Below, one piece after another: positions 44,296-62,633 of a stretch of 64,000 nt of DNA. The first letter of the stretch is position 1; each line of letters starts with the position of its first letter. The stretch lies in assembly GCA_006538405.1 (NCBI GenBank), contig BJKQ01000011.1:807501-871500 (forward strand). The letters run 5' to 3'. Both the position numbers and the translations under genes were made by a program. The DNA comes from Hansfordia pulvinata (taxonomy: Eukaryota > Ascomycota > Sordariomycetes > Xylariales). Below the pieces are notes generated by a model. That model worked only from the letters and a program-made list of their open reading frames with translations, did not search any database and was not told the origin of the DNA.

Positions 44296-46258
44296 ATGGC
44301 TCAGCAAACCATCTACGACCTGGGTTAGTCCTCAAGCAGCACCACTTTTGCCCCCTCCCCCCCTTTCATCACTGTGTTCTGACTGCCCCCCTCCCGTCGC
44401 CAAAGGCCTCCAGGGCCAGTGGTACTCGATCAAGCACGACCTCGGGCACTACATCTCCTTCGGCAACACGGCGACGTACTCGCTGTCTCCTCCTCCTCCC
44501 TCCGCACCACCACCGCCGCGCGCCGATGGCGACAAGACTACTACATCCGGGTCACAGGAGCAGCAGCAGCAGCAGCAGCAGCAACTGCGGGCGTGGGTCG
44601 AGGCGGCGCTGCAGGCGACCATCGCGCAGCACGCCGCCCTGCGCTTCGCCACGCCCGCGTCCTGCACCCTCGACCGCCCGCAGTACGTCCAGGTGCGCGC
44701 CATCCACCGCGACGACGTGCTGCGGTTCGACGAGGGCGGAGACGACGACGACGGTGAGGAGAAGGAGGAAGAGGGAGATGGCCGGGACAGGGACGGGGCA
44801 GAGTCGTACGTCGTCCGGACCCTCGAGAGGGAGCACGACCGCCCCTGGCCCCGCGACCGGCCCCTCTGGAGGTGCATCGCCTTTACCCGCCAGGCCGCCA
44901 GCAGCAGCAGCAGCAGCAGCAGTCGTGATCAAGACGACGACGACGCGGTAGGGTCAGAGACAACCGCCTCGACGACGCGCCCGGTGCGCCTGACGCTGGC
45001 CTTCCTGGTCCACCACGCCCTGGCCGACGGGGGCTCGGGCGCCATCTTCCAGGCCAGCTTCCTCGAGCACCTCACCCGGCTGCTGCTGCTGCTGCCGCCG
45101 CCGCGGCCCGACACGGCCGGCAGCACCCCTCACTCTCCTCCTGGGCGACAGGCCGAGTGGCCCCTCGAGTTCCCCGAGGACGCGCCCCGGCCGCCCCTGG
45201 TCCAGGACCTGGTCGACATGGACAAGGTCGTCTTCCCATCACCACCACCACCACCACAGGCACCCGAGGGCAAGGAGGAGGGGGAGGAGGAGGAGGAGCA
45301 GATATGGGCCGGCGGGCCCGTGCAGGCTCCCGGGGCCGGGCGCCGCGCCGAGGCCCCGACCCGCCTGCGGACCCTGGCCGTCCCGGCCCCGCGGCTCGCC
45401 GAACTGCTCGCCTCGTGCCGCCGCTCCGGCATCACGCTGACCGGCCTGCTGCACGCCCTGGTCTGCGCCTCCGTGGCCAGGACCTTGAGCAGTAGCGGCA
45501 GCCCCACAACAACAACAACAACAACACCAACCCCCCGCGGTGTGCGCGCCATAACCCCCTTCTCCCTGCGCGGCCGCACCGGCGCCCGCCCGGACGCAAT
45601 GGTCAACCACGTCTCGTACGCGACGCAGCTCGTCCCCGCGGGCGCGCTGCGCTCTCTCCTCCCGGGGGTCAATGACGGAGGAGAGGAGCACCCCGCGGCG
45701 GCGGAGGCGATCAAGGCCCTGGCGCGCGACCTGCAGGCCGGGACGGCGGCGGAGGCGGCGCGCCCGCTCGAGGAGAGCCCTTTCGTCACGATCGGGCGGC
45801 TGCCCGTCCCCGGCGGCGGGGAAGGAGGAGGAGGAGGAGGTGAGGGGGTGTCCCTGCTGGCGCAGCACTGCCGCGCGCAGCAGACCGGCAGGCCCCGCGG
45901 GGCCACCTACGAGCTTTCCAACCTCGGGCTCGCGGCTCGGTCGACCGCTGCTGCTGCTGCTGTCGGAGGAGATGAGGCTATCGTCGGTGGTGGTGGTGGT
46001 GGTGGTGGTGGTGGTGGTGCGCCGCCGGTTGTCAGGATGGAGCGGATGCTGTTCACGCAGTGCGCCACCATGACGGGGCCCGCGCTGACCTTCAGCTGCG
46101 CCAGCGTCGGGGGCCGGGGGGCCAAGGGGGAGGAGGGACAGAGGGGCGGCGGCCCGATGACGCTCTCCGTCGCGTACCAGCGGGGCGTCGTCGAGGAGGA
46201 GACGGCGGCCCGCATCTTCGGCGAGCTGCGGCGTCTGCTGCAGACGGTTGCGCTGTGA
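44296..46258 (+). CDS. HHxxxDG acyltransferase, alcohol acetyltransferase-like
   Basis: Exons 44296-44323 and 44406-46258, 626 residues; the short first exon MAQQTIYDLG joins in phase to LQGQWYSIKHDLG. I placed the start in exon 1 because the region upstream in exon 2's frame is non-coding. The condensation-type active-site motif HHALADGGSG lies near residues 230-240. An early segment (HAALRFATPASC) and late segments (MVNHVSYATQLV, YELSNLG) fit the fungal alcohol acetyltransferase family, which acylates alcohols with acyl-CoA. Insertions of Glu, Ser, Thr and Gly runs, including a (GGT)n tract at about 45987-46019, lengthen the usual roughly 480-500 residues. The frame is intact. Natural substrate is unknown; a role in volatile esters or a secondary metabolite is possible but no biosynthetic cluster surrounds it. 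Confidence 0.82.
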
Positions 46259-47174
46259 GAGTTCACGCTCTCGTATAGGGCATAGAGCGGACGGGATCCA
46301 GGGATGAGGGGGGGGGGGGGTGGGGGCTCAAGAAAGCACGGCACATGTCAGTTTCTGGGGCTGCTGCGCTGCTTCTCCAAGACTGTCATTGGTGCCCGAG
46401 TCAGCCTGGGAGTCAGCCTACAAGCCGTGAATACCCTCAATAAGAAAGAGCTGGATAGCAGACCAATCAATGATGGATGCCTCTGTTGTCGCCCTCCCCT
46501 CTCTCACGAGTCCGCGGCACCGGACAATGTCGCCGGAGGCAGCCGACACTGCTAGCGACGCTTTGGAGGCGTGAGGCCAATATCCCTCGCCTCACCACCA
46601 CCCCGGTCGAAGATTTGGCCTCACAGCGCCTCAGCCGCACCCCAATCCAGCCTGGGTGGTGAAGCTCGTCGACGTATTGGGTGTAAAATGTAGAAATCCG
46701 TGCCCGCATCGTGGGGAGCTGAGTCAGAGAAGCTCGACTCGGGGCAGGGGGACACTCGATGCCTGTCTTCGTGGCCCTGCCACCGACGGGGGTTGGCGGC
46801 TTACCGAGTGCTACCCCGCGGTCCTGTCTGGGCTGAAGCTATCCCCGTCGACAGACATGGGGTTGCCCAGCACGGCTGCGGGGGCAGGGGCTTAGCCAGC
46901 TCGTGATCTGTGGTTTGCCCGTGATGGGAGGCCTACCTCACACGCGCCGAGCAGAGCCTCTATTCTGCAGGTCTCTGTGAGCGGTTTCCGGAGACTCTGG
47001 AGTTTGCCTAATATAAAATCAGTGAAGATAACCTCAGCATCGCCCTGTATTCGAGCCCCAGGCCCATCACACAAGTCTTCCCATATACCCACTCCACGTT
47101 CGAAAACCCAGCAAGACACCCACTTCCAGAGATCATATACATCCTTATCCACACACACACACACCACCACAGCC
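46259..47174. other. Intergenic region before the Tyr-rich protein gene
   Basis: No gene supported. A G run at 46308-46321 follows the acyltransferase stop codon. A short AC repeat at about 47153-47168 sits just before the next start codon. Confidence 0.6.
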
Positions 47175-47594
47175 ATGTCCCACCAGTCTAGCGGCTACTT
47201 CTACTACGAGTACACCTACACCCCGGACTACCACTACCGCCCGGGAGCCGAGCCCCGCGCCGACGAGGCCGGCCGCGACGGCGCGGCCCTCAACCCCTTC
47301 CGCACCGCCTACCACACGCGCCACCGCCAGGACCACCGCGCCCAGGCCGACTGGTACCGCTCCCGCGTCCGGCCCCAGATCGAGGCCGACTGCTCCAAGT
47401 TCATCGACCTCTACAACGCCACCGACCTGCACAAGTACCCCCGCGAGCACGGCCGCAAGCCCAACCGCTTCGGCCGCGTCTACAGCCCCTTCGACTGGGC
47501 CCGCGTCACCGAGGTCGAGTTCTGCTGGAAGCCCTCGCCGCCGCTCACCAGAGAGGGCAGGGACAGGCTGACGCCGTATGGGAAAGAGATTTAG
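47175..47594 (+). CDS. Small Tyr/Arg-rich protein, unknown function
   Basis: Single exon of 139 residues with an intact frame. The N-terminus is unusually rich in Tyr (GYFYYEYTYTPDYHYRPG). The middle is rich in His and Arg, and the C-terminal half has a more regular, globular look (ADCSKFIDLYNATDLHKY, VYSPFDWARVTEVEFCW). The ATG at 47175 follows an AC-rich leader ending in CCACAGCC. There is no signal peptide or membrane segment. It converges on the NACHT-ankyrin gene, 229 bases away. I do not recognise a family. A cytosolic or nuclear location is only suggested by the lack of targeting features. Confidence 0.62.
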   Translation: MSHQSSGYFYYEYTYTPDYHYRPGAEPRADEAGRDGAALNPFRTAYHTRHRQDHRAQADWYRSRVRPQIEADCSKFIDLYNATDLHKYPREHGRKPNRFGRVYSPFDWARVTEVEFCWKPSPPLTREGRDRLTPYGKEI

Positions 47595-47823
47595 GGGGGG
47601 GAAGGGGGGTGAAGGAGCTTGCGTCGGAGCTGGACAGCCAGAAATCAGGGTTATGTGAGACTTGTAAAAGTCAAGAAGATGATATGGGGAATGTCGTGGA
47701 ATACAAATGCCTGAAATACCCATATTGGACGCGTCGCACCCGTGATCATGTTGTTGATGTTTGCAGCTTGAACAGCCTGGCTGTTAGTAGCCAGTCGTCC
47801 CCTCACGAGCCCCGACCATCCCA

Positions 47824-50800
47824 TCATGCGCCCTCCGCCAGCGCACTCTCCCCCTCCGCCAGCGCATTCGCCCCCTCCGACTCCTCGATGAACCGAGACA
47901 GCGCCGCGTTGTACTCCGCATCGAGCAAGGGCGGGTCGTCCTCGAGCCGGCCGCTGAGCAGCCAGCTCAGAGTCCGCGGCGAGGTCCGGGCGGCCGCCAG
48001 AACAGATCGGCGGACCCCCTTTCCGCCCTCCTCAGCCTCCCCATCCGCGACGTACTCGAACCGCGCGCCACGGCCCATCAGGTACTGCACGCCCTCGAGC
48101 ATGTCGAGCGAGCACGCGAGCATCAGCGGCGTCCCCGCCGGCGACCCCTCGCGCTCGAGGCCCGCGCCGCTCTCCGCCAGCAGCTCCACGCACCGCAGCG
48201 AGTCCCGCGACACGGCCGCGCACAGCGGCGTCGTGTGCGAGAGGCCCTTTTCGCTCAGCAGGCGGGCCCGCTGCGCCTCGGGCAGGTGACGCACCACCAG
48301 GCACACCAACTCGTAGCTCCCCGCCATGAGCGCCGTCACCAGCAGGTTGCTCGGGAACTCGAACAGGCGCGGCGGCACGGGCTCCCCGCGGCCCTCGCTG
48401 CCCTCAAACAGGTACGACATGATCTGGGGCGGTAGCCGCTCCAGGATCGAGCAGCCGCCCAGCGCAACCTGGTCGAGCGCGCAGCAGCCGTTCTGGTGGA
48501 GGAAGGCGAAGCACGACAGCGAGTCGTTGTGGGCGGCCACGTGCAGCAGGCTGGCGCCCGTGTTCGTCGTCACCTGCAGCGAGGCGCCGCGCTCCGCCAG
48601 CAGCGTCGCCACTTCCAGGTAGTCGTTGATGGCCGCGTACGCGAGGGCGCTCCATCGCGCGTCGTCTTGGTGGTTGACGTCGGCCCCCTCATCGAGGAGG
48701 CGCTCCACGAGCTCGCAGCTTCCGCTGCCGCAGATGACCGCCGTAATCAGAGGGGTCTGCCCGCCGTCGTTGATGCTGTCCACGCGAGCGCCGGCTTTGA
48801 GCAGCGCGTCGATGGCTGCCGCGTTCGCCGCGCTCGCCGCAATGTGCAATGGGTAAGCTCCGTTCGCGGCGTTGATGAAGGCGTCGTTGACAAAGAACGC
48901 CTTCACGTCTGCCTCGCTGGCCGGGCTGGGCAGGGATGACCACGACTGAAGAATGGAACTGCTGGCTGTGAGTGTCTGTGCTGACTGGCCGAACAGGGGG
49001 TATTCGTACCTATATTGCCAGACATGCTCGTCGACGTGTTTCAATATGGCGGTCAGCATGGGCATATTGCCATGGTGTATGGCCAGAGTCAGGGGGTGAT
49101 GATCGTAAAGGTCGCAGACGGGCCAGTATCCGCCCTCCAATGCTTTGTCGAGCAGCAAAGTCAGGCATTCTTCGGAAAGTTGTGGCCTTGCCGCCGCGAT
49201 ATGCAAAACGCTATCGCCTTCATGCTTCTGGCAGCTTTGTGGCGTCGGGATGGCGCTTGAATTCAGGAGATAAGTGACCATGTCCTCCTCGCCCTTGTGC
49301 ACGGCGTACCTCAGAGCATCGCAGCCGTCGCATGACGGCATCTGGACATCGACGGGACAGCCCTGGCTGAGGACCGCCACGAATGAGCCAAAGTCGCCTT
49401 TGCGTATGCTCTTCTCAAGGGATCTGGGGATTGAAGAGGTCTCTCTAGCCCGGGGCCTATTTCCAACTTCGTCTTCCATCGACGCCCTGGGATGATTGCT
49501 GGTGTCTGCATCGGCGTCCTCTGTTGCCTCGTCTGGGTGCGTACGAGATGCCGTCTTGTCAGTGCCCCTGGACTCGGGGACGCCGAAATCGTCGTCGGCA
49601 CCAGCTGGTAGACATGATTCATCAGAGTCCTCCTCATGCTCTGGAAACCGCACGTGCTTCTTGACCTTGTTGGACGATCCCGGTATGCCTGTCTCGTTCG
49701 CATCTTTGCGTCTTGACATGGACCCATTCCCTCTCGGGGACTTTTCCACGCTTTTCCCCTTGCTGTCAGCTCTTTCGTGCCCCAGTCCTGATTGGTCTTT
49801 CCTGCCGTCCTCCGTCTCGGCAAGTCTTTCACTCGATTGGCTTGGATCCTGTTCCAGCAGTAAGACCACGACATCCTCATGTCCAGCGCTCATAGCGATG
49901 TCAATGGCGTATCTTCCGGACGGAGTCGTCTTGTTAATATCAGCTTGCCGGTCAAGCAAGAACTTCACAGATTCTTCGTGCCCGAGGAAGCTCGCCAAAT
50001 GCAACGAGGTCCAGCCTCTGGCCGCGGTTATGTCCACGTGGACGGAATGCTCGTCCAGCAGATACTCCATCATAGGGAAGTCGGCATTCATCGTAGCCAG
50101 ATGCAGGGCAGTGCACGATATTGGAGCGCGTTTAGTTCCAGGTTGTTCCGGAGTCATGACTCTGGCATTGGTAGTCCAGTCATACTGGCCAATGCCCTCC
50201 AGAAGCGAACGCAGCAGGTCAATGTTCCCTTGCCAGATGCACTGCTTCACAAGGTCCATGTTGTTATCTGTGGAAGTGGCAGTGCAGTCGGCGTTGGCTT
50301 GTCGAAGGAGGTCAACAATGTCATAACGCCCGATAGCGGCTGCTTTGACGACGATGGGAACTCCTCCGAAGCCAATCTGGGGACTTCTGGCATCTGGGCT
50401 GGCCCCGTTGGAAAGTGCGAATTTGAGCTTCCCCAGGGCAATTGTGGCATACTTTCTTCTGGTATTGGTCGGCTGCGTTCGGATAAGAGACCACATGAAG
50501 TGCGGCCCCCCTTCACTCTGGTCGTTGATAACGGAAATGTCGACGGTACGGAACAAGTCGATAAATGTGTCGAGGGGCCCATATCTGCACGATGCATCAA
50601 GGACCGACTCGCCGTCAATCTTGACAGTAATTGGTGTTCCTCGTTGCACCATTGCTCGAATCAGTGGCGGGTAGTTTCCTTTCACGGCTCTTTTCAGCAG
50701 CTTGACCGCACTCGCATGGCTCAGAGTCGATGCCGAGGCGCCAAGTACATCCGTAGCCGCGCCGAAGAAGGCCGCCTCCCAATGTTCTGTGCCCGAGTCG

Positions 50801-53800
50801 AAATTCAGAGTGGCGAGACTGTCATAGAGCGGGATCAAAGCGGGCTGATTTTCCTGTTCTTCGTATGTTGTCGTGATTCTGGCTTGGTGCAAGCCAATGA
50901 CAAGCATGGATAGTCTCCCTGCAACGAGTTCGCCGAAGAACGGTCCACCCGCTTGCAATCCGAACCCGGAGCTGGCCTTGGCTTGGAGAAGATCGCAAAA
51001 CACTCGCCAGGCGTGTTGGCCCGACCCAGGCGCTTTCTGGTCTGCAGGCAGTAAAGCCCTAAGTCTCGAACCAGGATCGGTAATTTCCCGTAGTCGGCTT
51101 AGGGAAGTTTCCAAGTATTTCTCGAAGGCAGTTTTTCCGGCGGCATCCTGTTGTTTCAGGTCGTACTGTGAAGCCAAACGGTCAATGAACTCGTCGCTTC
51201 CAACGTTCCGAACCCAGTGCAGCGGCGTCGATCCATTCGAGGACGTGGTCGGCACAAGGGGGAATTTGTCAAGCACAGCTCTATAGATGGCCTCAGAGCC
51301 CGCTCCAACTGCCAGGTGCAGCAATGGGGGTTCGCTGTGCAGGGCAGCAGAGTTGTGGTCGCAAATCTCTACAAGCATCTCCGCTGCCCTTTCAGAGCCG
51401 AAGTAGACAGCCTCAGCAATCGGAGTCCGCAGGCTTCTGTTTTGTGCTGTCAGAGCCTCCAAGTGCGCCTCGCGCCGCAAGAGGACTTCCAGCACCCCCG
51501 TGCTGTCAGCTCGGGCTGCAACGTGCCAGATAGTGTCGCCTTCATTGTTTCGATCGGGCCTCGAAATGCCAGCATCAAGGAGCAACTCCAGCACGCCTGG
51601 ACAATTGTATTCCGCAGCTTCCATTGCAGCATCGATCAGCATTCTGGCGGCATTGGGCTCCCCGATGTGCAAACGCGGATCCTGCAGAAGTCGACTCATC
51701 TCTCGCACTCTGCCTTGTATGGCCGTGTCAGAGAGATAGTCACCCAAATCTTCATCAGGTATCTCATCCGGCAGGAACTCGACTCCTCCATGGTCGTAGG
51801 CGTCCCAAGAATCACCACTCCGCAGGCCGCCTTGCACGGCCTCCACCGCCTGTGTAATAGTAGTAGACTTGCGCGGATGGAACTTCAAGTCCAATATTCC
51901 CTGGATTATGCTGTGATGTAGCGTCCCTGGCATATCTACCCCTGCACTTGCGAATAGAAGGGCTCCTATGGTCACGCTGTCGAGGTGCTGCTCGGGGTCT
52001 GTTTCGAGTAGGCGAAGAAAGAGTCTCGGGTCGTTCGTCTCAAAAGATGCTGTGAGCGCCAACAACCCAATGGAGCCATCTGGTATTGGAGACATATGGA
52101 TCTGGTGCTTTTCAAGTATATCAAGCGTTTCATCAAGAGGACCTATTTGAGTCCAGGGTTTGCGATGGCACATAAACTGGCGTATCTGGGACCCGTCCCA
52201 ATTCAGTGTGAGGAACGCGAAGAGGTCCGGACCGCCCAGGGCAAAATGCCAAGCCGACAATCCGCGACCGGTCTTCACATTGATATCTGCACCCTGGTGG
52301 ATGAGCCAATCGCAAAGATGATGGCTCGATAAGGCAGCAGCCACATGGAGCGGTTGGATGTCTTGTGATACGACATATGATATGATCGACGTGCCCCAAA
52401 CTTCGTTAGCATCGTCATCTGGGTTGTTGAAAAAGTAGATTGGAGTGGCGTAAATGAGTTGGATCAGCCAGTTCTGGAAGGCCATCTTGTGGTTCCTCGC
52501 GAACAGATCGCAGAGGAGGGGGCTGATAGATGGGTGGCTGTGGGCCTCAGTATTCCGAGCCCAGAACCTCGACGCATACCAGTAGAAGGGGCGTTCGGTT
52601 GCGCGTTGTTCCACGGCATCACATCCTGCATTGTTAAGCCTGGGTCGCACATTGAACTCTGGAAGCATGACAAATCTGAGGGATGCGAGAGTCAAGGTCC
52701 GACATGCTTCTGCTTGCGAATACCTGAAGACTCCTCGCGGCGTCGAGGGATCGATTCCATTGAGATATTCCCGAACAGTGAAGTGGGCCAGCTCAAGCTT
52801 CTTTCCATCGAGGCTCCTTCTGACGAGACTGCTGCAGTAACCAACAATCTCGCTCTCGTCGACAGGGCCGCTGGACCCCTTACCCGAGCCATTGCTCAGG
52901 ATTACACCCAGGGCTTCTCGGATATGCTTGATTGACAGCCCTGAGGGGTCATAACATATCCAGTGCAGCGTGTTGCGAACGATCTCATGGACAACGCCCT
53001 TTCCCCTCGTTGCCAAGTTTCTGTCGATGATTCTGTCGTATGATTTGTCCAGGGTCGGTGGAAGGTGCTCCATTGCTTCCTCACGGCCACTGGGGCCCAG
53101 CCCCTCCAGCCAATCCAACTGACATGCCACCCAGCGAAACCTAGATGGCACAAGTCAGGAATTTTAGGAGCACACACGAAATGCGAATAGGTACTTACAT
53201 GCCATCGGCCTTAGCGAGCAGCTTAAGCCGCATGGATCTGGCCTCGGCAGGGTCCAAAGCGCTGAGAGTGCGACTGAGCGTCATTTGGGAATTGATGTAG
53301 ACCTCCAAGTCCGAAGTTTGCGCAGATATATCGACGGACTGACAAGACGGTGAAAGCTCGGCCTCTATCTCCTGCTCGACGCGGCTGAAGAAGGCGGACC
53401 GGATGTTAGGGGCGGCCTTTGCAGCACTCAAAAGACCGCGGACCACATCTCTCGTGCTATCCGCGCACTCGTCGAGGGCATCAACGACCAGAATGGTGCT
53501 TGCGAAGTGTCCGCTCATGGCACCGACCAGATTCGCAAGCCGGACTGGGTCTGCTGGCCTGGGCAAGCCCGACTTGGGATGCAGCTCCTCGTGGTAGTTC
53601 TGCAAAAGATCGAATGCCTCTTGGTTCTGCAGCGCAAGCTGTAGGACCAACGTAGAAAGTATGTTCGTGAGGCTCTGGGTTTGGACGTCTCCGTAGTCGC
53701 AGAAGAAAAAGGCGACGGCATGATCATCGGAGCAGTCCGCCAGGGCGCGATCGATCAGCGCGCCGCACAGAACAGTTTTGCCGGAGCCTGCGTGCCCCCT

Positions 53801-54499
53801 GAGCCATAGCTTTGAGCCAGGAATAGTCAGCCACTGCATGACAGCAGGATCCGTCAGTAACCACTCTCCCGTGCCGTTTTCCCGCAGGGTCAAGCTTCTC
53901 TGGAGGCGTGCCTGTGGGTTGACTTTCAAAAAGAACTCTCGTATTATTCTGTTCTTGTCGTCAATCTGGACCCGAGCGTGCATGTCCTGGATCTTCTGAA
54001 TGACATCGCGAGTGTCCGTAATTGTGGTTTGCATAGCAGTCTGAATCTGCAGACTTTCAAGTAATTTATTCAATGTGTCGGCTGAGATAGCGAGGCTGAT
54101 ACTGGCCTTGTGCTCCTGAAGTCTTTTCGTGAGCTGCTCCGTTTCACCCTTAGCGAAAGGCCATTTCAGGCTGCGTAGTGTCGCTTTGACGCCGCCGGAT
54201 CGGATCTCCTCTAATGGTTTGCTGAGGAGCTTGTCGATATGCTGCAGGGTGCTCGTCAAACCCGTGAGCTGAGATTGTTGGAGGAAGATTCTGTGCGATT
54301 CTGGTGCGCCGAGGCTCCTCGCGAGGAGTCGCAGGTCCTGTAGCATGCCAGACAAAGAACGAAGCTCGAAAGCCATAGTTTCCAAGGCTGGCTTGGCATC
54401 CTTGACCGCTTTGATGTAGTCGTCGACGACTGTAAAAGTCTGAGCAGCGAGCGACACCAGGCCCGCTATACTGCCTGCGATGGATAGAGGGTCGGCCAT
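47824..54499 (-). CDS. NLR-like protein: fungal STAND N-terminus, NACHT, ankyrin repeats
   Basis: Two exons, 54499-53199 and 53140-47824, join in phase (ADGM|FRWVACQ) to give 2205 residues. The first 60 residues (MADPLSIAGSIAGLVSLAAQTF) are the N-terminal domain typical of fungal STAND proteins. The NACHT domain has the P-loop GHAGSGKT (about 235-242) and Walker B ILVVDALDEC (about 337-346). Many ankyrin repeats follow, clearest at GWTSLHLASFLGHEESVKFLL, GAYPLHIAASAANAAAI and GGQTPLITAVICGSGSCELV. A charged, disordered segment (KKHVRFPEHEEDSDES and onward) separates two ankyrin blocks. Such proteins oligomerise on ligand binding and can trigger heterokaryon incompatibility or other cell-death responses. 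No intron or frameshift interrupts the 5.3-kb second exon. Consensus ankyrin sequences are diverged rather than near-identical, unlike rapidly diversifying NLRs. Confidence 0.92.
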
Positions 54500-55861
54500 C
54501 TTGGATCAAACGATGTGTGATAATCCTGGACAGTGGAATAACTCCCTGCGGAGAACGTGAATAAGGAATAGACGGAATGCTGATCCCAAGAAGCGAGCGC
54601 GCGCCCTCGTTTCTGCATGACGTGGGAGAAGCCGACGATTTATTTGCCGCCAGCAGGCCGAGGGTTCTGGGCTTCTGGCAATGTAGACGCCGCGATGCCC
54701 AATCCCAAGTCTTCATTGTGAGGGTGCTTCCCAGGCGAGCCCGACAGACTCGGCGCAGCTCGCTGGGCCCCCAAAGCGATGAAACCCCTTGTCTGCATGC
54801 TGGTCTGGCTACGCAGGCATGATCAAGGGTCGCGGATACGATGCAGGGTCGTAAAGTCGTAAAGTGAGCCCGGGGCTGACCGGGCAGCGTCAGACTAGCA
54901 GGGACAATGAGGCGGAGCTGGACATCTTGGCCTCAGAATGACAGGCCTTGGGAAGTCGGCTTTTGTCATGCGTACGTGCCGGCTTTTGCTGGCCTCCATG
55001 ATTGATCGAGGCTTCGAAAGTCCAGCTCGACAGACCGGCAAGGCAAGGTTGAAGTCAGATGGATGCCAATCGTGTCCAGGGCCGACTGAGGTTGTGTTGT
55101 CTGACGAATGCTGATGAAGCGACGATTAGGCGTTCCGGCCGTTGGCTGCGGCGTTGAGGCCATCCTTGGTGGGGGCTGCTTGTACGAGTACCTTGCAGGG
55201 TCTTGCGCCTCTCCAGTCTGCTCAAGAGCGTTAGAGGAGTTTCTGGTCTGACCGGGGCAGCATTCTGAGGCCATTCGAGGCAACCTGCTAGGGCACAATG
55301 TACGAGGTCCGACGTCTACATACGGGTACTGGACCGCCTTAAGGACCCCAATCAGTGCATGTGTCATACTGTTGAGTGGTATGCTGCGATATCCACATAC
55401 CCCGTAGGTGCGTCAGGCTCTACTACGTCCTGCTAAGTGCATACGCGTCAGGCCCATTTTTGAGACTGATTTCCTGATGTGTCAGCGCAGTCGAGTGTGC
55501 TACAGTCGCGCACTGACTGCACTGGTGGCTGACAGCCATGAACCGTCAATCAACGACGCCCTCCGATGACGGATAGTGGGGTTCCCAGCTCCTCCATGCG
55601 TCGACTCACAGCGCTGCAGAACGGGGCAACATTGGCGGGGCAAATTTTCGAGGGGAAGCGCCAACGTCCAAGGCCAAACCCATTCTCCGGGGATTGACTG
55701 CAGTATTTTTTGATCCAACCAACCGACACGATAGCCATCTCACGGTACAGCCAACATTCGCCCTGCTCTCAGCAGCCCAGACCGCCCACTGCAGCGCGGC
55801 CACCGGATTGTTCGTGTCGAAATCATCATAACCCACCTTGAACAACCCCGCCACGCCCAAC
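54500..55861. other. Divergent intergenic region, NLR-like gene and aspartate-semialdehyde dehydrogenase
   Basis: No gene supported. It carries the octamer TACGAGTA at 55183-55190. I found no exact TGACTCA site close to the dehydrogenase start. Confidence 0.6.
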
Positions 55862-57154
55862 ATGGCCTCGCCATTCCCGACGAAGAAGTGCGGTTAGTTA
55901 TCTGTAGCCATCCAGCTCAGTCTCGCTAAGATGGGAGAGGTCGTGCTGACTTGCTCCCGCGCCAGGTGTGCTTGGGTGCACTGGCTCCGTTGGCCAGCGC
56001 TTTATTCTGCTGCTGGCCCAGCACCCTCACTTCGTTCTCCAGGCCGTCGGTGCCTCGTCTAGGTCTGCCGGCAAGAAGTACAAGGATGCCGTCCGGTGGA
56101 AGCAGGCTTCCCCAATGGGTGACGTCGCTGAGCTCGTCGTCCGCGAGTGCAAGGCCTCCGAGTTTGCCGACTGCGATGTCGTCTTCAGCGGCCTCGATTC
56201 CGACGTCGCCGGCGACATTGGTACGTTCACAATGCCCCTCTGCCACTTGCACGCGCAAATAGCTCACCCATAGACCCCTCCACCAGAGATGGAGTTCCTC
56301 AAGGCCAACCTTGCCGTCTTCTCTAACGCCAAGAACTACCGTCGCGACCCTCTCGTGCCCCTCGTCGTCCCCACCGTCAACCTACCGCATCTCGACCTGA
56401 TCCCCCACCAGCGCCGCCACTATGGGCTCGAGAAGGGCTTCCTCGCCTGCAACTCCAACTGTGCCGTCATCGGGCTCGTCATCCCCTTCGCCGCCCTGCA
56501 GGCCCGTTTCGGCCCCGTTGACAGCGTCAGTGTTGTCACTCTCCAGGCCGTCTCCGGCGCCGGTTACCCGGGCGTCAGCAGCATGGACATGATTGACAAC
56601 GTCGTCCCCTTCATCTCGGGCGAGGAGGACAAGCTCGAGACCGAGGCTCGCAAGATCCTCGGCTCTTTGTCCGCCGACGCCACCTCCGTGTCGGAGCAGT
56701 CCGAGCTGCGCGTCAGCGCCGCCTGTAACCGCGTCCCCGTCCTCGACGGACACACTGCCTGCGTCTCCCTCAAGTTCCAGCGCCAGCCCCCGCCCAGCGC
56801 CGCCGAAGTCCGCGCCGCTCTGCGCGAGTACACCAGCGAGGCTGAGCAGCTGGGCTGTCCCAGCGCCCCCAGCCCCAGCATCAAGGTCTTTGACGAAGAC
56901 CAGCCCGACCGCCCCCAGCCGCGTCTCGACCGTGAGCTGAGCAAGGGCTACACCGTTAGCGTTGGCCGCGTCCGCGAGGATGAGGCTGGCCTGTTCGACA
57001 TCAAGTTTGTCGCCCTCAGCCACAACAGTACGTAACTCCCTAGAACACCTCTGGTGCGCAAGATCCAAGGCTAACTCACCCTACAGCTGTCATTGGTGCC
57101 GCTGGCTCGTCGATACTGAATGCTGAGGCGGCCGTGCTAAAGGGCTACATCTAA
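55862..57154 (+). CDS. hom2: Aspartate-beta-semialdehyde dehydrogenase
   Basis: Exons 55862-55892, 55966-56220, 56287-57027 and 57087-57154, all in phase, 364 residues, the usual length. The enzyme reduces aspartyl-4-phosphate to aspartate semialdehyde with NADPH, the branch-point step to homoserine, threonine, methionine and isoleucine. The nucleotide-binding motif GCTGSVGQR is split from the N-terminus by intron 1. The catalytic Cys lies in [11 protein letters not shown], and SGAGYPG is the conserved loop after it. The C-terminus [21 protein letters not shown] is the standard ending. It lies 2.3 kb upstream of the arginine gene on the same strand, but the gap is too long for an operon-like unit and fungi transcribe these separately. 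Confidence 0.97.
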
Positions 57155-62300
<5,146 letters not shown>

Positions 62301-62633
62301 GCCGCTGCGGTGTGTTGGGTACCGAGGCATGATGGTGGAACGGCGCTCGGGGTCGCATTTATCTGACTTGGTCACGTTACAGTTTTGTTTTTGTCTTTGT
62401 GTCTAAAACAGAGATTCTCACGAGAGCAAGGTAGAAACATTCCAAGAATAGGAATAGTAAAAAAAAAAAGTTTATATTTGTCAACGTCGCTATTTTGATC
62501 ATTGAGCTCGCGGTTGTGGTGAAGGTCTCTTTGATGGTGTTTCAGGTATAGTCCCGCGGTGTCTCTGCTATTTTTTCGGCTCTGTGACCGCCGCTCCTCG
62601 CGTACGAGTGGGTAGTTAAACCCCCTCTCCCCA
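62301..62633. other. Convergent 3' region between Arg5,6 and the short-chain dehydrogenase
   Basis: Both genes end here. An A10-like run at 62460-62469 followed by TTTATATTTG may serve as a 3'-end signal. No gene seen. Confidence 0.6.

Noticed and set aside
56382..57068. 228-codon frame antisense to aspartate-semialdehyde dehydrogenase
   Set aside because: A mirror of the coding strand with no start context or domain.
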